Under the pieces are notes generated by a model. It was not told the DNA's origin. It saw nothing but the letters and a program-made list of their open reading frames with translations, and made no database searches. From NCBI GenBank assembly GCA_945788675.1, contig CALZMY010000159.1:1-15804 (forward strand): a DNA stretch of 15,804 nucleotides, written 5' to 3'. The DNA is from an uncultured Gammaproteobacteria bacterium. Its GTDB lineage: Bacteria; Pseudomonadota; Gammaproteobacteria; SZUA-140. The position numbers were made by a program, and so were the translations under genes. Shown here one piece after another: positions 3,901-15,804 of this stretch. Each line of letters starts with the position of its first letter. The stretch's first letter is position 1.

Positions 3901-6900
3901 ATGGCATACTCATTTACTGAGAAGAAATGTATTCGTAAGGACTTCGGAAAGAGTCCGAGCATTCTGGAAGTCCCGTATTTACTAGCGACCCAGATCGAAT
4001 CCTATCAGTCCTTTTTACAGGCTGGCGCTGCTAGCCCAGAAGAAAGGGCTGATCTGGGACTCCAGGCAGCATTTAAATCAGTGTTCCCCATTGCGAGCTA
4101 TTCCGGCAACGCCGCATTGGAGTATGTCAGTTATCAGCTGGGTACCCCGGTCTTTGATGTTAAAGAGTGTCAGCTACGTGGTGTGACCTATTCTGCTCCT
4201 TTGCGTGTCAAGGTGCGCCTTGTCATTTATGACAAAGATGCGCCGGCTAGCCGTAAGGTTGTCAAAGACATCAAGGAACAGGAAGTTTATATGGGTGAAA
4301 TCCCATTAATGACCAATAACGGCACGTTCGTTATTAATGGTACCGAGCGTGTTGTGGTGTCACAGCTGCATCGATCACCTGGTGTATTTTTCGACCATGA
4401 TAAGGGTAAGACTCACTCCTCAGGAAAGCTCCTTTTTTCAGCGCGCGTGATTCCATACCGTGGCTCCTGGCTGGACTACGAATTTGACCCGATGGATTGT
4501 GTTTTTGTGCGTATCGATCGTCGTCGAAAATTGCCTGTGACTGTGCTGCTGCACTGTCTCGGTTATACGAATGAACAGATCCTCGATATGTTTTTCGAGA
4601 CAGATCGCTTTGAGTTTACAAAAGATGGCATAAGCCTTGAGCTTGTTGCTGAGCGTCTACGTGGCGAAACACTTTCCTTTGATGTTAAGGCGAAAAGTAA
4701 GGTGATTGTTGAGGCGGGACGTCGTATTACTGCTCGTCATATCCGCGATATGGAAAAAGCGGGCATTAAGAGTATCGTTGTTCCTGATGAGTATCTGATT
4801 GGTAAAACCATCTCTCGCGACATTTTCGATCAGGAAACTGGCGAAGTAGTGGCCGATGCCAACAGCGAAATTACAGAAGAGTTGCTGGAAAAACTGGTTG
4901 CGATCGAGCTTGATGAGCTGACAACGCTTTATACTAATGATCTTGGCCAGGGACCTTTCATCTCCGATACGCTGCGTCTTGATCATACTCGTACCCAGCT
5001 GGAGGCGCAGGTTGAGATCTATCGTATGATGCGTCCAGGTGAGCCACCGACAAAAGAATCAGCTGAAGCGTTGTTCCAGAATCTATTTTTTAACGCTGAT
5101 CGTTATGACCTTTCTGCAGTAGGACGGATGAAGTTTAATCGTCGGGTTGGTCGATCTGAGATTGTGGGTGACAGTGTTCTTTCTAATGACGATATTATCG
5201 ATGCGCTGAAAGTGCTGATTGATATTAAGAATGGACGTGGCACGGTGGATGATATTGATCATCTCGGTAACCGTCGTATTCGTTGTGTTGGTGAGATGGT
5301 CGAAAATCAGTTTCGCGTCGGACTGGTGCGTGTTGAGCGTGCCGTACGTGAACGTCTTGCCCTGGCAGAGTCGGAAGGGCTTATGCCGCAGGAGATGATT
5401 AACGCCAAGCCTGTGACCGCCGTGATTAAAGAGTTTTTTGGCTCCAGTCAGCTGTCGCAGTTTATGGATCAGAATAACCCGCTGTCAGAAGTGACACACA
5501 AACGCCGTGTTTCTGCCCTGGGCCCGGGTGGTTTGACGCGTGAGCGTGCCGGTTTTGAGGTACGTGACGTACATCCAACCCATTACGGTCGTGTGTGTCC
5601 AATTGAGACACCTGAAGGGCCAAACATTGGCCTGATTAACTCGCTTGCGGTTTATGCCCGTACTAATGAGTACGGTTTTCTCGAAACCCCTTATCGCAAG
5701 GTCGAAGATGGAAAAGTCACCGATGATATTGAGTATCTCTCGGCGATCGAAGAGGGGCGCTATGTGATTGCGCAGGCGAATACGACCCTTGATAAGAATG
5801 GCGTGTTAACCGATGAGTTGATTTCATGTCGTCACGAAAATGAATTTACACTGTCAGCACCGGATGGTGTCGAGTTCATGGATGTTTCGCCGAAGCAGAT
5901 CGTTTCAGTAGCGGCATCATTGATTCCGTTCCTTGAGCATGATGATGCTAACCGTGCATTGATGGGCTCTAATATGCAACGTCAGGCGGTGCCTGCGCTG
6001 CGTGCTGACAAGCCATTGGTTGGTACTGGCATGGAGCGCCCTGTGGCAGTCGATTCTGGTGTTGCCGTGGTTGCAACGCGTGGTGGCGTGGTGGACCTGG
6101 TTGATGCCGGCCGTATCGTGGTACGTGTTCACGACAGCGAGACGGCGAGTGGCGAACCGGGTGTTGATATCTACAATATGATCAAATATACCCGCTCAAA
6201 TCAGAACACCTGTATCAACCAGAAGCCGCTGGTGAACCCTGGCGACGTGATCGAACGTGGCGACATACTGGCTGATGGCTCATCGACTGAGATGGGAGAG
6301 CTGGCACTGGGTCAGAATATGCTGGTGGCGTTTATGCCCTGGAATGGCTACAACTTTGAGGATTCGATCCTGATCTCTGAGCGTGTCGTTGAAGAAGATC
6401 GTTACACCTCTATTCATATCGAAGAACAGACCTGTGTTGCACGTGACACCAAACTGGGCTCTGAAGAGATTACCTGCGATATTCCAAATGTCGGTGAAGG
6501 TGCGTTATCTCGTCTGGATGAGTCGGGCATTGTGCATATTGGTGCTGAGGTCGGCCCTGGCGATATCCTCGTCGGTAAGGTGACACCTAAAGGTGAAACC
6601 CAGCTGACACCGGAAGAGAAATTGCTACGTGCAATTTTTGGTGAGAAGGCATCTGACGTAAAAGATACCTCCTCGCGCGTGCCAACAGGCATGAACGGTA
6701 CTGTGATTGATGTGCGTGTTTTTACCCGTGACGGTGTAGAGAAGGATTCACGTGCACTCGAGATCGAGAAGGCTGAACTGAACAAGGTTAAAAAGGATCT
6801 GAATGATGAACGCCGTATTATGGAAGGCGATATCATTCTCCGTGTCGAGAAGCTATTGCTGGGTAAAGTGGCTGACGGTGGCCCTGAAGGGTTAGCTGCT

Positions 6901-7974
6901 GGCGCTAAAGTCACCAAGAGCTACCTGGCTGATCTGCCGCAGGATCAGTGGTTTTCAGTGCGTATGCAAAATGAAGCTACAAACAAGCAGCTCGAACAGC
7001 TGCATGATCAGTTCAAACTGCTGAAAAAAGAGTTTGAGGCAAAGTTTGAAGAGAAGCGCGCCAAGCTGACGGCGGGCGATGATCTTGCGCCGGGCGTTTT
7101 GAAGATGGTTAAGGTCTATCTCGCTGTTAAGCGTCGTTTACAGCCTGGCGACAAGATGGCGGGTCGTCATGGTAATAAGGGTGTGATCTCAATGATTGTC
7201 CCTGCTGAAGACATGCCTTACATGGAAGATGGTACGCCAGTTGATGTGGTACTGAATCCGCTGGGTGTTCCGTCTCGTATGAATGTAGGGCAGATTCTTG
7301 AAACCCATCTTGGTTGGGCCGCGAAGGGTGTGGGTCACCGTATTGCCGATATGCTGGATGCACAGAAGGAGGTCTCTGAGGTGCGAGATCTACTGGATAA
7401 GATCTACAACAGAAGCGGTAAAAAAGAAGACATTAGCTCGCTGACAGACGATGAAGTGCTTAAGCTGGCTAACAATATGCGTAAGGGTGTGCCGATGGCA
7501 ACCCCTGTGTTTGATGGCGCGGCTGAGTCAGAAATCAAAGGGATGTTAGAACTGGCTGGGTTACCCGCCTCTGGCCAGACTACGCTTTTTGATGGTCGCA
7601 CAGGTGATCCCTTTGATCGTCCAGTCACCGTTGGTTACATGTACATGCTTAAGCTCAACCATCTGGTCGATGACAAGATGCATGCACGTTCAACCGGGCC
7701 GTACAGTCTGGTAACCCAGCAGCCATTGGGTGGTAAGGCACAGTTTGGTGGTCAGCGCTTTGGTGAGATGGAAGTTTGGGCGCTTGAGGCTTATGGTGCC
7801 GCCTATACATTGCAGGAGATGCTGACAGTGAAATCGGATGATGTCGCAGGTCGCACCAAGATGTATAAGAGCATTGTCGATGGTGACCATACGATTGATG
7901 CTGGCATGCCTGAGTCTTTCAACGTGTTGACGAAAGAGATCAGGGCGCTCTGCCTGGATATTGAACTAGATTGA
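3901..7974 (+). CDS. rpoB: DNA-directed RNA polymerase subunit beta
   Basis: RpoB, with beta', forms the catalytic core of RNA polymerase. The product is 1357 residues (E. coli 1342). The rifampicin pocket reads SSQLSQFMDQNNPLSEVTHK followed by RRVSALG, with the sensitive-type D523, H533 and S538 (E. coli D516, H526, S531), so no resistance substitution is visible there. Other signatures are PIETPEGPNIGLINSLA, the NMQRQAVPAL motif near 691-700 and LQPGDKMAGRHGNKGVIS near 1080, whose lysines 1085 and 1093 match catalytic K1065 and K1073. The Lys/Glu-rich coiled segment at about 1020-1060 (KLLKKEFEAKFEEKRAKL) matches the proteobacterial insertion before that motif. The ATG at 3901 follows GAGGA. 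rpoC follows after 70 nt. Confidence 0.99.
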   Translation: MAYSFTEKKCIRKDFGKSPSILEVPYLLATQIESYQSFLQAGAASPEERADLGLQAAFKSVFPIASYSGNAALEYVSYQLGTPVFDVKECQLRGVTYSAPLRVKVRLVIYDKDAPASRKVVKDIKEQEVYMGEIPLMTNNGTFVINGTERVVVSQLHRSPGVFFDHDKGKTHSSGKLLFSARVIPYRGSWLDYEFDPMDCVFVRIDRRRKLPVTVLLHCLGYTNEQILDMFFETDRFEFTKDGISLELVAERLRGETLSFDVKAKSKVIVEAGRRITARHIRDMEKAGIKSIVVPDEYLIGKTISRDIFDQETGEVVADANSEITEELLEKLVAIELDELTTLYTNDLGQGPFISDTLRLDHTRTQLEAQVEIYRMMRPGEPPTKESAEALFQNLFFNADRYDLSAVGRMKFNRRVGRSEIVGDSVLSNDDIIDALKVLIDIKNGRGTVDDIDHLGNRRIRCVGEMVENQFRVGLVRVERAVRERLALAESEGLMPQEMINAKPVTAVIKEFFGSSQLSQFMDQNNPLSEVTHKRRVSALGPGGLTRERAGFEVRDVHPTHYGRVCPIETPEGPNIGLINSLAVYARTNEYGFLETPYRKVEDGKVTDDIEYLSAIEEGRYVIAQANTTLDKNGVLTDELISCRHENEFTLSAPDGVEFMDVSPKQIVSVAASLIPFLEHDDANRALMGSNMQRQAVPALRADKPLVGTGMERPVAVDSGVAVVATRGGVVDLVDAGRIVVRVHDSETASGEPGVDIYNMIKYTRSNQNTCINQKPLVNPGDVIERGDILADGSSTEMGELALGQNMLVAFMPWNGYNFEDSILISERVVEEDRYTSIHIEEQTCVARDTKLGSEEITCDIPNVGEGALSRLDESGIVHIGAEVGPGDILVGKVTPKGETQLTPEEKLLRAIFGEKASDVKDTSSRVPTGMNGTVIDVRVFTRDGVEKDSRALEIEKAELNKVKKDLNDERRIMEGDIILRVEKLLLGKVADGGPEGLAAGAKVTKSYLADLPQDQWFSVRMQNEATNKQLEQLHDQFKLLKKEFEAKFEEKRAKLTAGDDLAPGVLKMVKVYLAVKRRLQPGDKMAGRHGNKGVISMIVPAEDMPYMEDGTPVDVVLNPLGVPSRMNVGQILETHLGWAAKGVGHRIADMLDAQKEVSEVRDLLDKIYNRSGKKEDISSLTDDEVLKLANNMRKGVPMATPVFDGAAESEIKGMLELAGLPASGQTTLFDGRTGDPFDRPVTVGYMYMLKLNHLVDDKMHARSTGPYSLVTQQPLGGKAQFGGQRFGEMEVWALEAYGAAYTLQEMLTVKSDDVAGRTKMYKSIVDGDHTIDAGMPESFNVLTKEIRALCLDIELD

Positions 7975-7986
7975 TGGTGTATCTAG
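7966..7986 (+). other. Small hairpin around the rpoB stop codon
   Basis: CTAGAT (7966-7971) and ATCTAG (7981-7986) pair with the rpoB TGA stop in the 9-nt loop. No T-tract follows. The rest of the 70-nt rpoB-rpoC spacer holds two further copies of TTGAAC and the rpoC ribosome binding site AGGAG (8032-8036). Confidence 0.4.
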
Positions 7987-8044
7987 ATTTGAACCTGAAT
8001 ATCGCAGAAGTAAATATGAATAAATTTGAACAGGAGACAGCGCA

Positions 8045-12250
<4,206 letters not shown>

Positions 12251-12273
12251 TTTCACCCTGATCGATTCGTTAT

Positions 12274-12304
12274 GAGGGGTTAGTGGTTAACCCCTCTCAT
12301 TTTC
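12274..12304 (+). terminator. Rho-independent terminator after rpoC
   Basis: GAGGGGTTA (12274-12282) and TAACCCCTC (12288-12296) form a perfect 9-bp stem with loop GTGGT. It is followed by TCATTTTC. The T-tract is modest, but position and GC-rich stem make it the likely end of the rif operon transcript. Confidence 0.8.
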
Positions 12305-12461
12305 GGCCATATCACGGTAAAATCTCTGATAAATGGCGGTCAGGTTCTCTTTGGCCTCCATTTTACACACTGCAATCCTTGTTTGTTTTTTGTGAGATTC
12401 TCTGTAAAGAGTGATTCTCTCTTTTTTGTGTAATTAATCTGTATTTAATTTCATCCCGAGC
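12305..12461 (+). other. Non-coding stretch between the rpoC terminator and the str promoter
   Basis: No gene is supported here. AAATGG (12331-12336) pairs with CCATTT (12358-12363) and GGTCA (12338-12342) with TGGCC (12352-12356), giving an 11-bp stem with one 1x1 mismatch. T-rich runs follow (12380-12392). AAAGAG (12406-12411) pairs with CTCTTT (12419-12424) before three more T residues, a weak backup terminator. GATTCTCT occurs twice (12395-12402 and 12413-12420). The AT-rich block 12428-12451 upstream of the promoter could act as an UP-like element. Confidence 0.4.
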
Positions 12462-12490
12462 TTGACAGTCGGGCGTAATATCCATAAAAT
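12462..12490 (+). promoter_or_regulatory. Sigma70-type promoter of the str operon (rpsL-rpsG-fusA-tuf)
   Basis: A perfect -35 box TTGACA (12462-12467), a 17-bp spacer and the -10 box TAAAAT (12485-12490, 5 of 6 consensus bases) are seen. Transcription should start near 12497. The bases after the -10 box (TTCGCGGC) are GC-rich, the discriminator type associated with stringent control of ribosomal operons. The leader would be about 137 nt and contains a 7-bp hairpin, GCAGAGA (12502-12508) with TCTCTGC (12519-12525), and a direct repeat of AGGATTGC (12561-12568 and 12574-12581). Confidence 0.78.
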
Positions 12491-12633
12491 TTCGCGGCTT
12501 CGCAGAGAGATAAACTCATCTCTGCTAAAACAATTTTAATGTTAAGTGTTCGATTTAAATAGGATTGCTTTTCAGGATTGCAGTCTGTAAGTGATTGAGC
12601 ATTTAAGTATTTTTGGGTGGAGACAGGTAAGGC

Positions 12634-13008
12634 ATGGCAACAACGAATCAATTGGTACGCAAACCACGCGGTCGCAAAAAAGCGAAGAGTACTGTGCCGG
12701 CCCTGGAAGGCTGTCCGCAGAAGCGTGGTGTTTGCACTCGCGTTTATACGACGACACCGAAAAAGCCAAACTCTGCGCTGAGAAAAGTAGCGCGTGTTCG
12801 TTTGACAAACAGCATGGAAGTTTCAACCTACATCGGTGGTGAAGGCCACAACCTTCAGGAGCATTCAGTCGTTTTGATCCGCGGTGGTCGTGTAAAAGAT
12901 CTGCCAGGTGTGCGTTATCACACCGTTCGCGGCAGCCTGGATACCTCGGGTGTGGATGGGCGTCGTCAAGGGCGTTCGAAGTATGGCGCCAAGCGTCCAA
13001 AATCTTAA
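12634..13008 (+). CDS. rpsL: 30S ribosomal protein S12
   Basis: S12 sits at the decoding centre and contributes to tRNA selection and accuracy. The product is 124 residues, as in E. coli. K43 (in TPKKPNSALRK) and K88 (in GGRVKDLPGVRYH) are the streptomycin-sensitive forms. D89, next to K88, is the aspartate that RimO methylthiolates in E. coli. The ATG at 12634 has two possible Shine-Dalgarno stretches, GGAG at 12619-12622 and AGG at 12625-12627. It is the first gene of the str operon, 144 nt after the promoter -10 box, and lies only 28 nt from rpsG. Confidence 0.99.
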   Translation: MATTNQLVRKPRGRKKAKSTVPALEGCPQKRGVCTRVYTTTPKKPNSALRKVARVRLTNSMEVSTYIGGEGHNLQEHSVVLIRGGRVKDLPGVRYHTVRGSLDTSGVDGRRQGRSKYGAKRPKS

Positions 13009-13036
13009 ACCTAATATTTATACGAGACTGTAAGCA

Positions 13037-13507
13037 ATGCCTAGAAGAAGAGTTGTCGCCAAAAGAGAGATCCTTCCTGATCCTAAATTCGGGAATGTGA
13101 CGTTGGCCAAGTTTGTCAATATCCTGATGGAAAGCGGCAAGAAGTCCGTGGCTGAAAAGATTGTTTATGGCGCACTGGATCAGATCACTGAAAAAGGTCA
13201 TGCAGAGCCAGTCGAGTCTTTTAATAAAGCGCTTGAGAATATACGCCCACTCGTTGAGGTGAAGTCTCGCCGTGTTGGTGGTGCAACCTATCAGGTGCCT
13301 ATTGAAGTTCGTGCAAATCGTAGCGTAACGCTCGCGATGCGTTGGTTGGTTGATGCGGCCCGTAGTCGTGGTGAAAAGTCTATGGGACTTCGTCTGGCGG
13401 GTGAGATTATGGATGCATGTGAAAGTCGTGGTAGCGCTGTTAAAAAACGCGAAGATGTTCATCGGATGGCTGAGGCGAACAAGGCATTTTCACACTATCG
13501 TTGGTAG
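13037..13507 (+). CDS. rpsG: 30S ribosomal protein S7
   Basis: S7 nucleates assembly of the 30S head by binding the 3' major domain of 16S rRNA and lines the E site. The product is 156 residues, beginning MPRRRVVAKREILPDPKFG and ending AFSHYRW. This is the common bacterial length; the E. coli K-12 protein is longer (179) because of a C-terminal extension. The helix-rich middle carries KALENIRPLVEVKSRRVGGA and YQVPIEVRANRS, the basic rRNA-binding surface. The ATG at 13037 has almost no Shine-Dalgarno, which suggests that translation depends on ribosomes coming from rpsL. In E. coli S7 represses the str operon by binding the rpsL-rpsG spacer; here the spacer is far shorter. Confidence 0.99.
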   Translation: MPRRRVVAKREILPDPKFGNVTLAKFVNILMESGKKSVAEKIVYGALDQITEKGHAEPVESFNKALENIRPLVEVKSRRVGGATYQVPIEVRANRSVTLAMRWLVDAARSRGEKSMGLRLAGEIMDACESRGSAVKKREDVHRMAEANKAFSHYRW

Positions 13508-13535
13508 CGCCTGAAGTCTAAATGGTGCATTGGTT

Positions 13536-15635
13536 GTGGCAAGAAAGACCCCGATAGAGCGGTACCGCAATATAGGCATTATGGCCCATATTGATGCGGG
13601 GAAGACCACTACCACAGAACGAATTTTATATTATACGGGTATCTCTCATAAGATAGGTGAGGTGCACGACGGCGCTGCCACCATGGACTGGATGGCACAG
13701 GAGCAGGAGCGCGGGATAACCATCACCTCAGCGGCTACGACCTGCTTCTGGGAGGGGATGGAGAAACAGTTTTCCCAGTATCGTATTAATATTATTGATA
13801 CGCCAGGGCACGTAGATTTTACGATCGAGGTTGAGCGTTCCTTACGTGTTCTGGATGGGGCCTGCGCAGTTTTTTGTGCGGTTGGCGGGGTAGAGCCACA
13901 GTCAGAAACAGTGTGGCGACAAGCGAATAAATACTCGGTGCCGAGGCTTGCGTTTGTTAATAAGATGGACCGCGCAGGGGCTGATTTTTTGCGCGTAGTA
14001 GCGCAGCTGAAAGAGCGTCTTGGGGCTAACCCGGTGCCGCTACAGTTGCCGGTTGGCTCAGAAGATACATTTGAAGGGGTTGTAGACCTCATCAAGATGA
14101 AGGCGGTCTACTGGGATGATGCATCAATGGGGATGTCGTTTGAAGAGCGAGATATTCCGCCAGAGATGCAGGCTGACTGTGAAACGTGGCGCGAAAATAT
14201 CGTTGAAGCTGCGGCAGAAGCCAACGATGAATTGATGGAAAAGTACCTGGAGCATGGAGTGCTCTCGGTTGAAGAGATAAAACAGGGATTACGCAGTCGC
14301 ACGATTAATAATGAGATTGTGCTAGTGATGTGCGGTTCAGCTTTTAAGAATAAGGGCGTGCAGGCGATGCTGGATGCGGTGGTCGAATATCTACCATCGC
14401 CAACAGAGGTTCCCGCAATTAAAGGCATACTGGATGACGCTGCTGAGACTGAAGCAGAGCGTCACCCACTGGATGACGAACCCTTTGCGGCATTGGCATT
14501 TAAGATTGCCAGTGATTCGTTTGTGGGAACGTTAGCCTTTTTTAGAGTCTATTCCGGGGTGATTCGCACTGGCGACAGTGTATACAATCCGGTGAAAGGT
14601 AAAAAAGAGCGTATTGGGCGCATCGTGCAGATGCATGCCAACAGTCGTGAAGAAGTTAAAGAGGTGCGGGCGGGTGACATCGCCGCTGCTATTGGCCTGA
14701 AAGATGTCACTACCGGTGATACGTTGTGCGATGTTAACAATGTCATTACGCTGGAACGGATGGAGTTTCCTGAGCCGGTAATTTCGGTGGCAGTTGAGCC
14801 GAAGACGACTGCGGATCAGGAAAAGATGGGGGTCGCGCTCAGCAAGCTGGCCGCGGAGGATCCCTCTTTTCGCGTCCATACGGATGAAGAGACCGGGCAG
14901 ATCATTATCTCGGGGATGGGTGAACTTCACCTTGAGATTATTGTGGACCGGCTAAAACGTGAGTTCAGTGTTGAGGCCAATGTTGGCGCTCCACAGGTAG
15001 CTTACCGCGAAGCGATTCGCAAGGTAGTTGAGCAGGAAGGTAAGTTTATACGCCAGTCGGGTGGGCGAGGTCAGTATGGCCACGTCTGGTTGCGTATTGA
15101 GCCGCTTGAAACGGGTGCTGGTTACCAGTTTGAAGATGGTATTGTGGGTGGTGTTGTGCCAAAAGAATACATCTCCGCTGTGGATAAAGGCATTCAGGAG
15201 CAGATGGAAAGCGGCGTGCTTGCTGGCTACCCGATGGTCGATGTGAAAGTGACACTGTTTGATGGTTCATATCATGATGTGGATTCAAATGAAGTGGCTT
15301 TTAAGATTGCTGCTTCGATGGGCTTTAGAGAGGGTGCGCTAAATGCCGATCCGATACTGTTAGAGCCGATCATGCAGGTCGAGGTGGTGACACCTGAAGA
15401 TTATATGGGCGACGTGATGGGGGATCTCAACCGTCGTCGTGGCGTGGTGCAGGGAATGGAAGATGCGCCGGCGGGTAAGATTATTAAGGCGGAAGTGCCG
15501 CTGGCAGCGATGTTTGGTTATGCCACGGACTTGCGTTCAGCGACACAGGGGCGTGCGACCTATACGATGGCGTTTTCCAAGTATAGCGAGGCTTCTGGCA
15601 GTGTTGTAGATGGTGTGGTTCAAAAGGCATCGTAA
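13536..15635 (+). CDS. fusA: Elongation factor G
   Basis: EF-G is the GTPase that drives translocation and, with RRF, ribosome recycling. GTG 13536 gives the family N-terminus MARKTPIERYRNIG and 699 residues (E. coli 704). TTG 13530, two codons earlier, is less likely. The only Shine-Dalgarno candidate is GGTG (13524-13527), 8 nt upstream, so initiation looks weak and probably coupled to rpsG, 28 nt away. The G domain has AHIDAGKT (17-24), DTPGH with catalytic H92 (88-92) and NKMD (142-145). Later domains include GMGELHLEI and SGGRGQYGHV, and the C-terminus ends DGVVQKAS. This is the canonical EF-G rather than a mitochondrial-type or tetracycline-resistance paralogue. Its first ~200 codons are unusually rich in GGG for glycine (see findings). 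Confidence 0.98.
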   Translation: MARKTPIERYRNIGIMAHIDAGKTTTTERILYYTGISHKIGEVHDGAATMDWMAQEQERGITITSAATTCFWEGMEKQFSQYRINIIDTPGHVDFTIEVERSLRVLDGACAVFCAVGGVEPQSETVWRQANKYSVPRLAFVNKMDRAGADFLRVVAQLKERLGANPVPLQLPVGSEDTFEGVVDLIKMKAVYWDDASMGMSFEERDIPPEMQADCETWRENIVEAAAEANDELMEKYLEHGVLSVEEIKQGLRSRTINNEIVLVMCGSAFKNKGVQAMLDAVVEYLPSPTEVPAIKGILDDAAETEAERHPLDDEPFAALAFKIASDSFVGTLAFFRVYSGVIRTGDSVYNPVKGKKERIGRIVQMHANSREEVKEVRAGDIAAAIGLKDVTTGDTLCDVNNVITLERMEFPEPVISVAVEPKTTADQEKMGVALSKLAAEDPSFRVHTDEETGQIIISGMGELHLEIIVDRLKREFSVEANVGAPQVAYREAIRKVVEQEGKFIRQSGGRGQYGHVWLRIEPLETGAGYQFEDGIVGGVVPKEYISAVDKGIQEQMESGVLAGYPMVDVKVTLFDGSYHDVDSNEVAFKIAASMGFREGALNADPILLEPIMQVEVVTPEDYMGDVMGDLNRRRGVVQGMEDAPAGKIIKAEVPLAAMFGYATDLRSATQGRATYTMAFSKYSEASGSVVDGVVQKAS

Positions 15636-15676
15636 GATTTTAGCGTTAACGACTTTATCGAAAGAGGTATAAAACA

Positions 15677-15804
15677 GTGTCCAAGGAAAAATTTGAACGA
15701 ACGAAGCCACATGTAAATGTGGGCACGATTGGTCACGTCGACCATGGTAAGACGACACTGACAGCGGCGCTGACAGTGACGCAGGCGAAGAAATATGGTG
15801 GTGA
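15677..15804 (+). CDS. tuf: Elongation factor Tu, N-terminal start (partial, str-operon copy)
   Basis: This is the first 42 codons of a second EF-Tu gene, cut by the right edge of the window. It starts with GTG at 15677, as E. coli tuf genes do, 8 nt after AGAGGT (15663-15668). It reads MSKEKFERTKPHVNVGTIGH followed by VDHGKTTLTAAL, which contains the GTP-binding P-loop GHVDHGKT. The segment TVTQAKKYGGE after the P-loop is variable among genera. The gene lies 41 nt after fusA with no terminator between them, so it belongs to the str operon, in the tufA position. Confidence 0.97.
   Translation, partial: MSKEKFERTKPHVNVGTIGHVDHGKTTLTAALTVTQAKKYGG

Noticed and set aside
5440..5660. Antibiotic resistance substitutions in the rifampicin pocket of RpoB (and at K43/K88 of S12)
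   Set aside because: All key residues visible in both proteins are the sensitive-type ones.
6414..6917. 167-codon open frame on the - strand inside rpoB
   Set aside because: Ser/Thr/Pro-rich shadow of rpoB with no independent support.
12572..13462. 296-codon open frame on the - strand across rpsL and rpsG
   Set aside because: It is antisense to two certain ribosomal protein genes, has no ribosome binding site or known motif that I can see, and its composition is that of a shadow frame.

Overview
The window is an ordinary but complete stretch of housekeeping DNA from a bacterium, almost certainly a gammaproteobacterium outside the Enterobacterales. It joins the 'rif' cluster (secE-nusG-rplK-rplA-rplJ-rplL-rpoB-rpoC) directly to the 'str' cluster (rpsL-rpsG-fusA-tuf), all on the + strand. 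The evidence is the gene order with tuf and tRNA-Trp in front of secE (the layout known from Pseudomonas and relatives), the RNA polymerase subunits with proteobacterial-type insertions, a three-helix SecE, and protein sequences closest to gammaproteobacterial forms. I cannot name the genus.

Layout: positions 1-152 hold the 3' end of one tuf gene, closed by a strong intrinsic terminator (200-236). A tRNA-Trp gene (274-349) follows, then secE and nusG, 3 nt apart. The rplK-rplA pair comes next, led by an RNA hairpin that looks like the L1 autoregulatory site. A 262-nt leader with an L10-type regulatory structure then precedes rplJ-rplL. A 182-nt structured spacer separates rplL from rpoB, and rpoB-rpoC end at an intrinsic terminator (12274-12304). 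A 383-nt non-coding stretch carries a good sigma70-type promoter (12462-12490) for the str genes rpsL, rpsG and fusA, and for the start of a second tuf gene that runs off the right edge.

How the genes work together: SecE is part of the protein export channel. NusG, RpoB and RpoC form or control the transcription machinery. L11, L1, L10 and L7/L12 build the L1 stalk and the GTPase-associated centre of the 50S subunit. S12 and S7 are 30S proteins. EF-G and EF-Tu are the GTPases that work on that ribosomal centre. Control appears to be mainly post-initiation: leader RNAs before rplK and rplJ, a leaky terminator and processing-type spacer between rplL and rpoB, and translational coupling inside the str operon.

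I found no mobile element, CRISPR array, defence system or other accessory gene, and no new biological system. What deserves a second look is regulatory or compositional: a TTG start for rplJ behind a perfect Shine-Dalgarno, a terminator-like hairpin that shares bases with the L10 leader helix, an rpsL-rpsG gap too short for the classical S7 site, a GGG-rich 5' part of fusA with an overlapping mini-ORF at its start, and a tRNA-Trp squeezed between a terminator and secE. All structures were paired by eye, with no folding energies or database searches.
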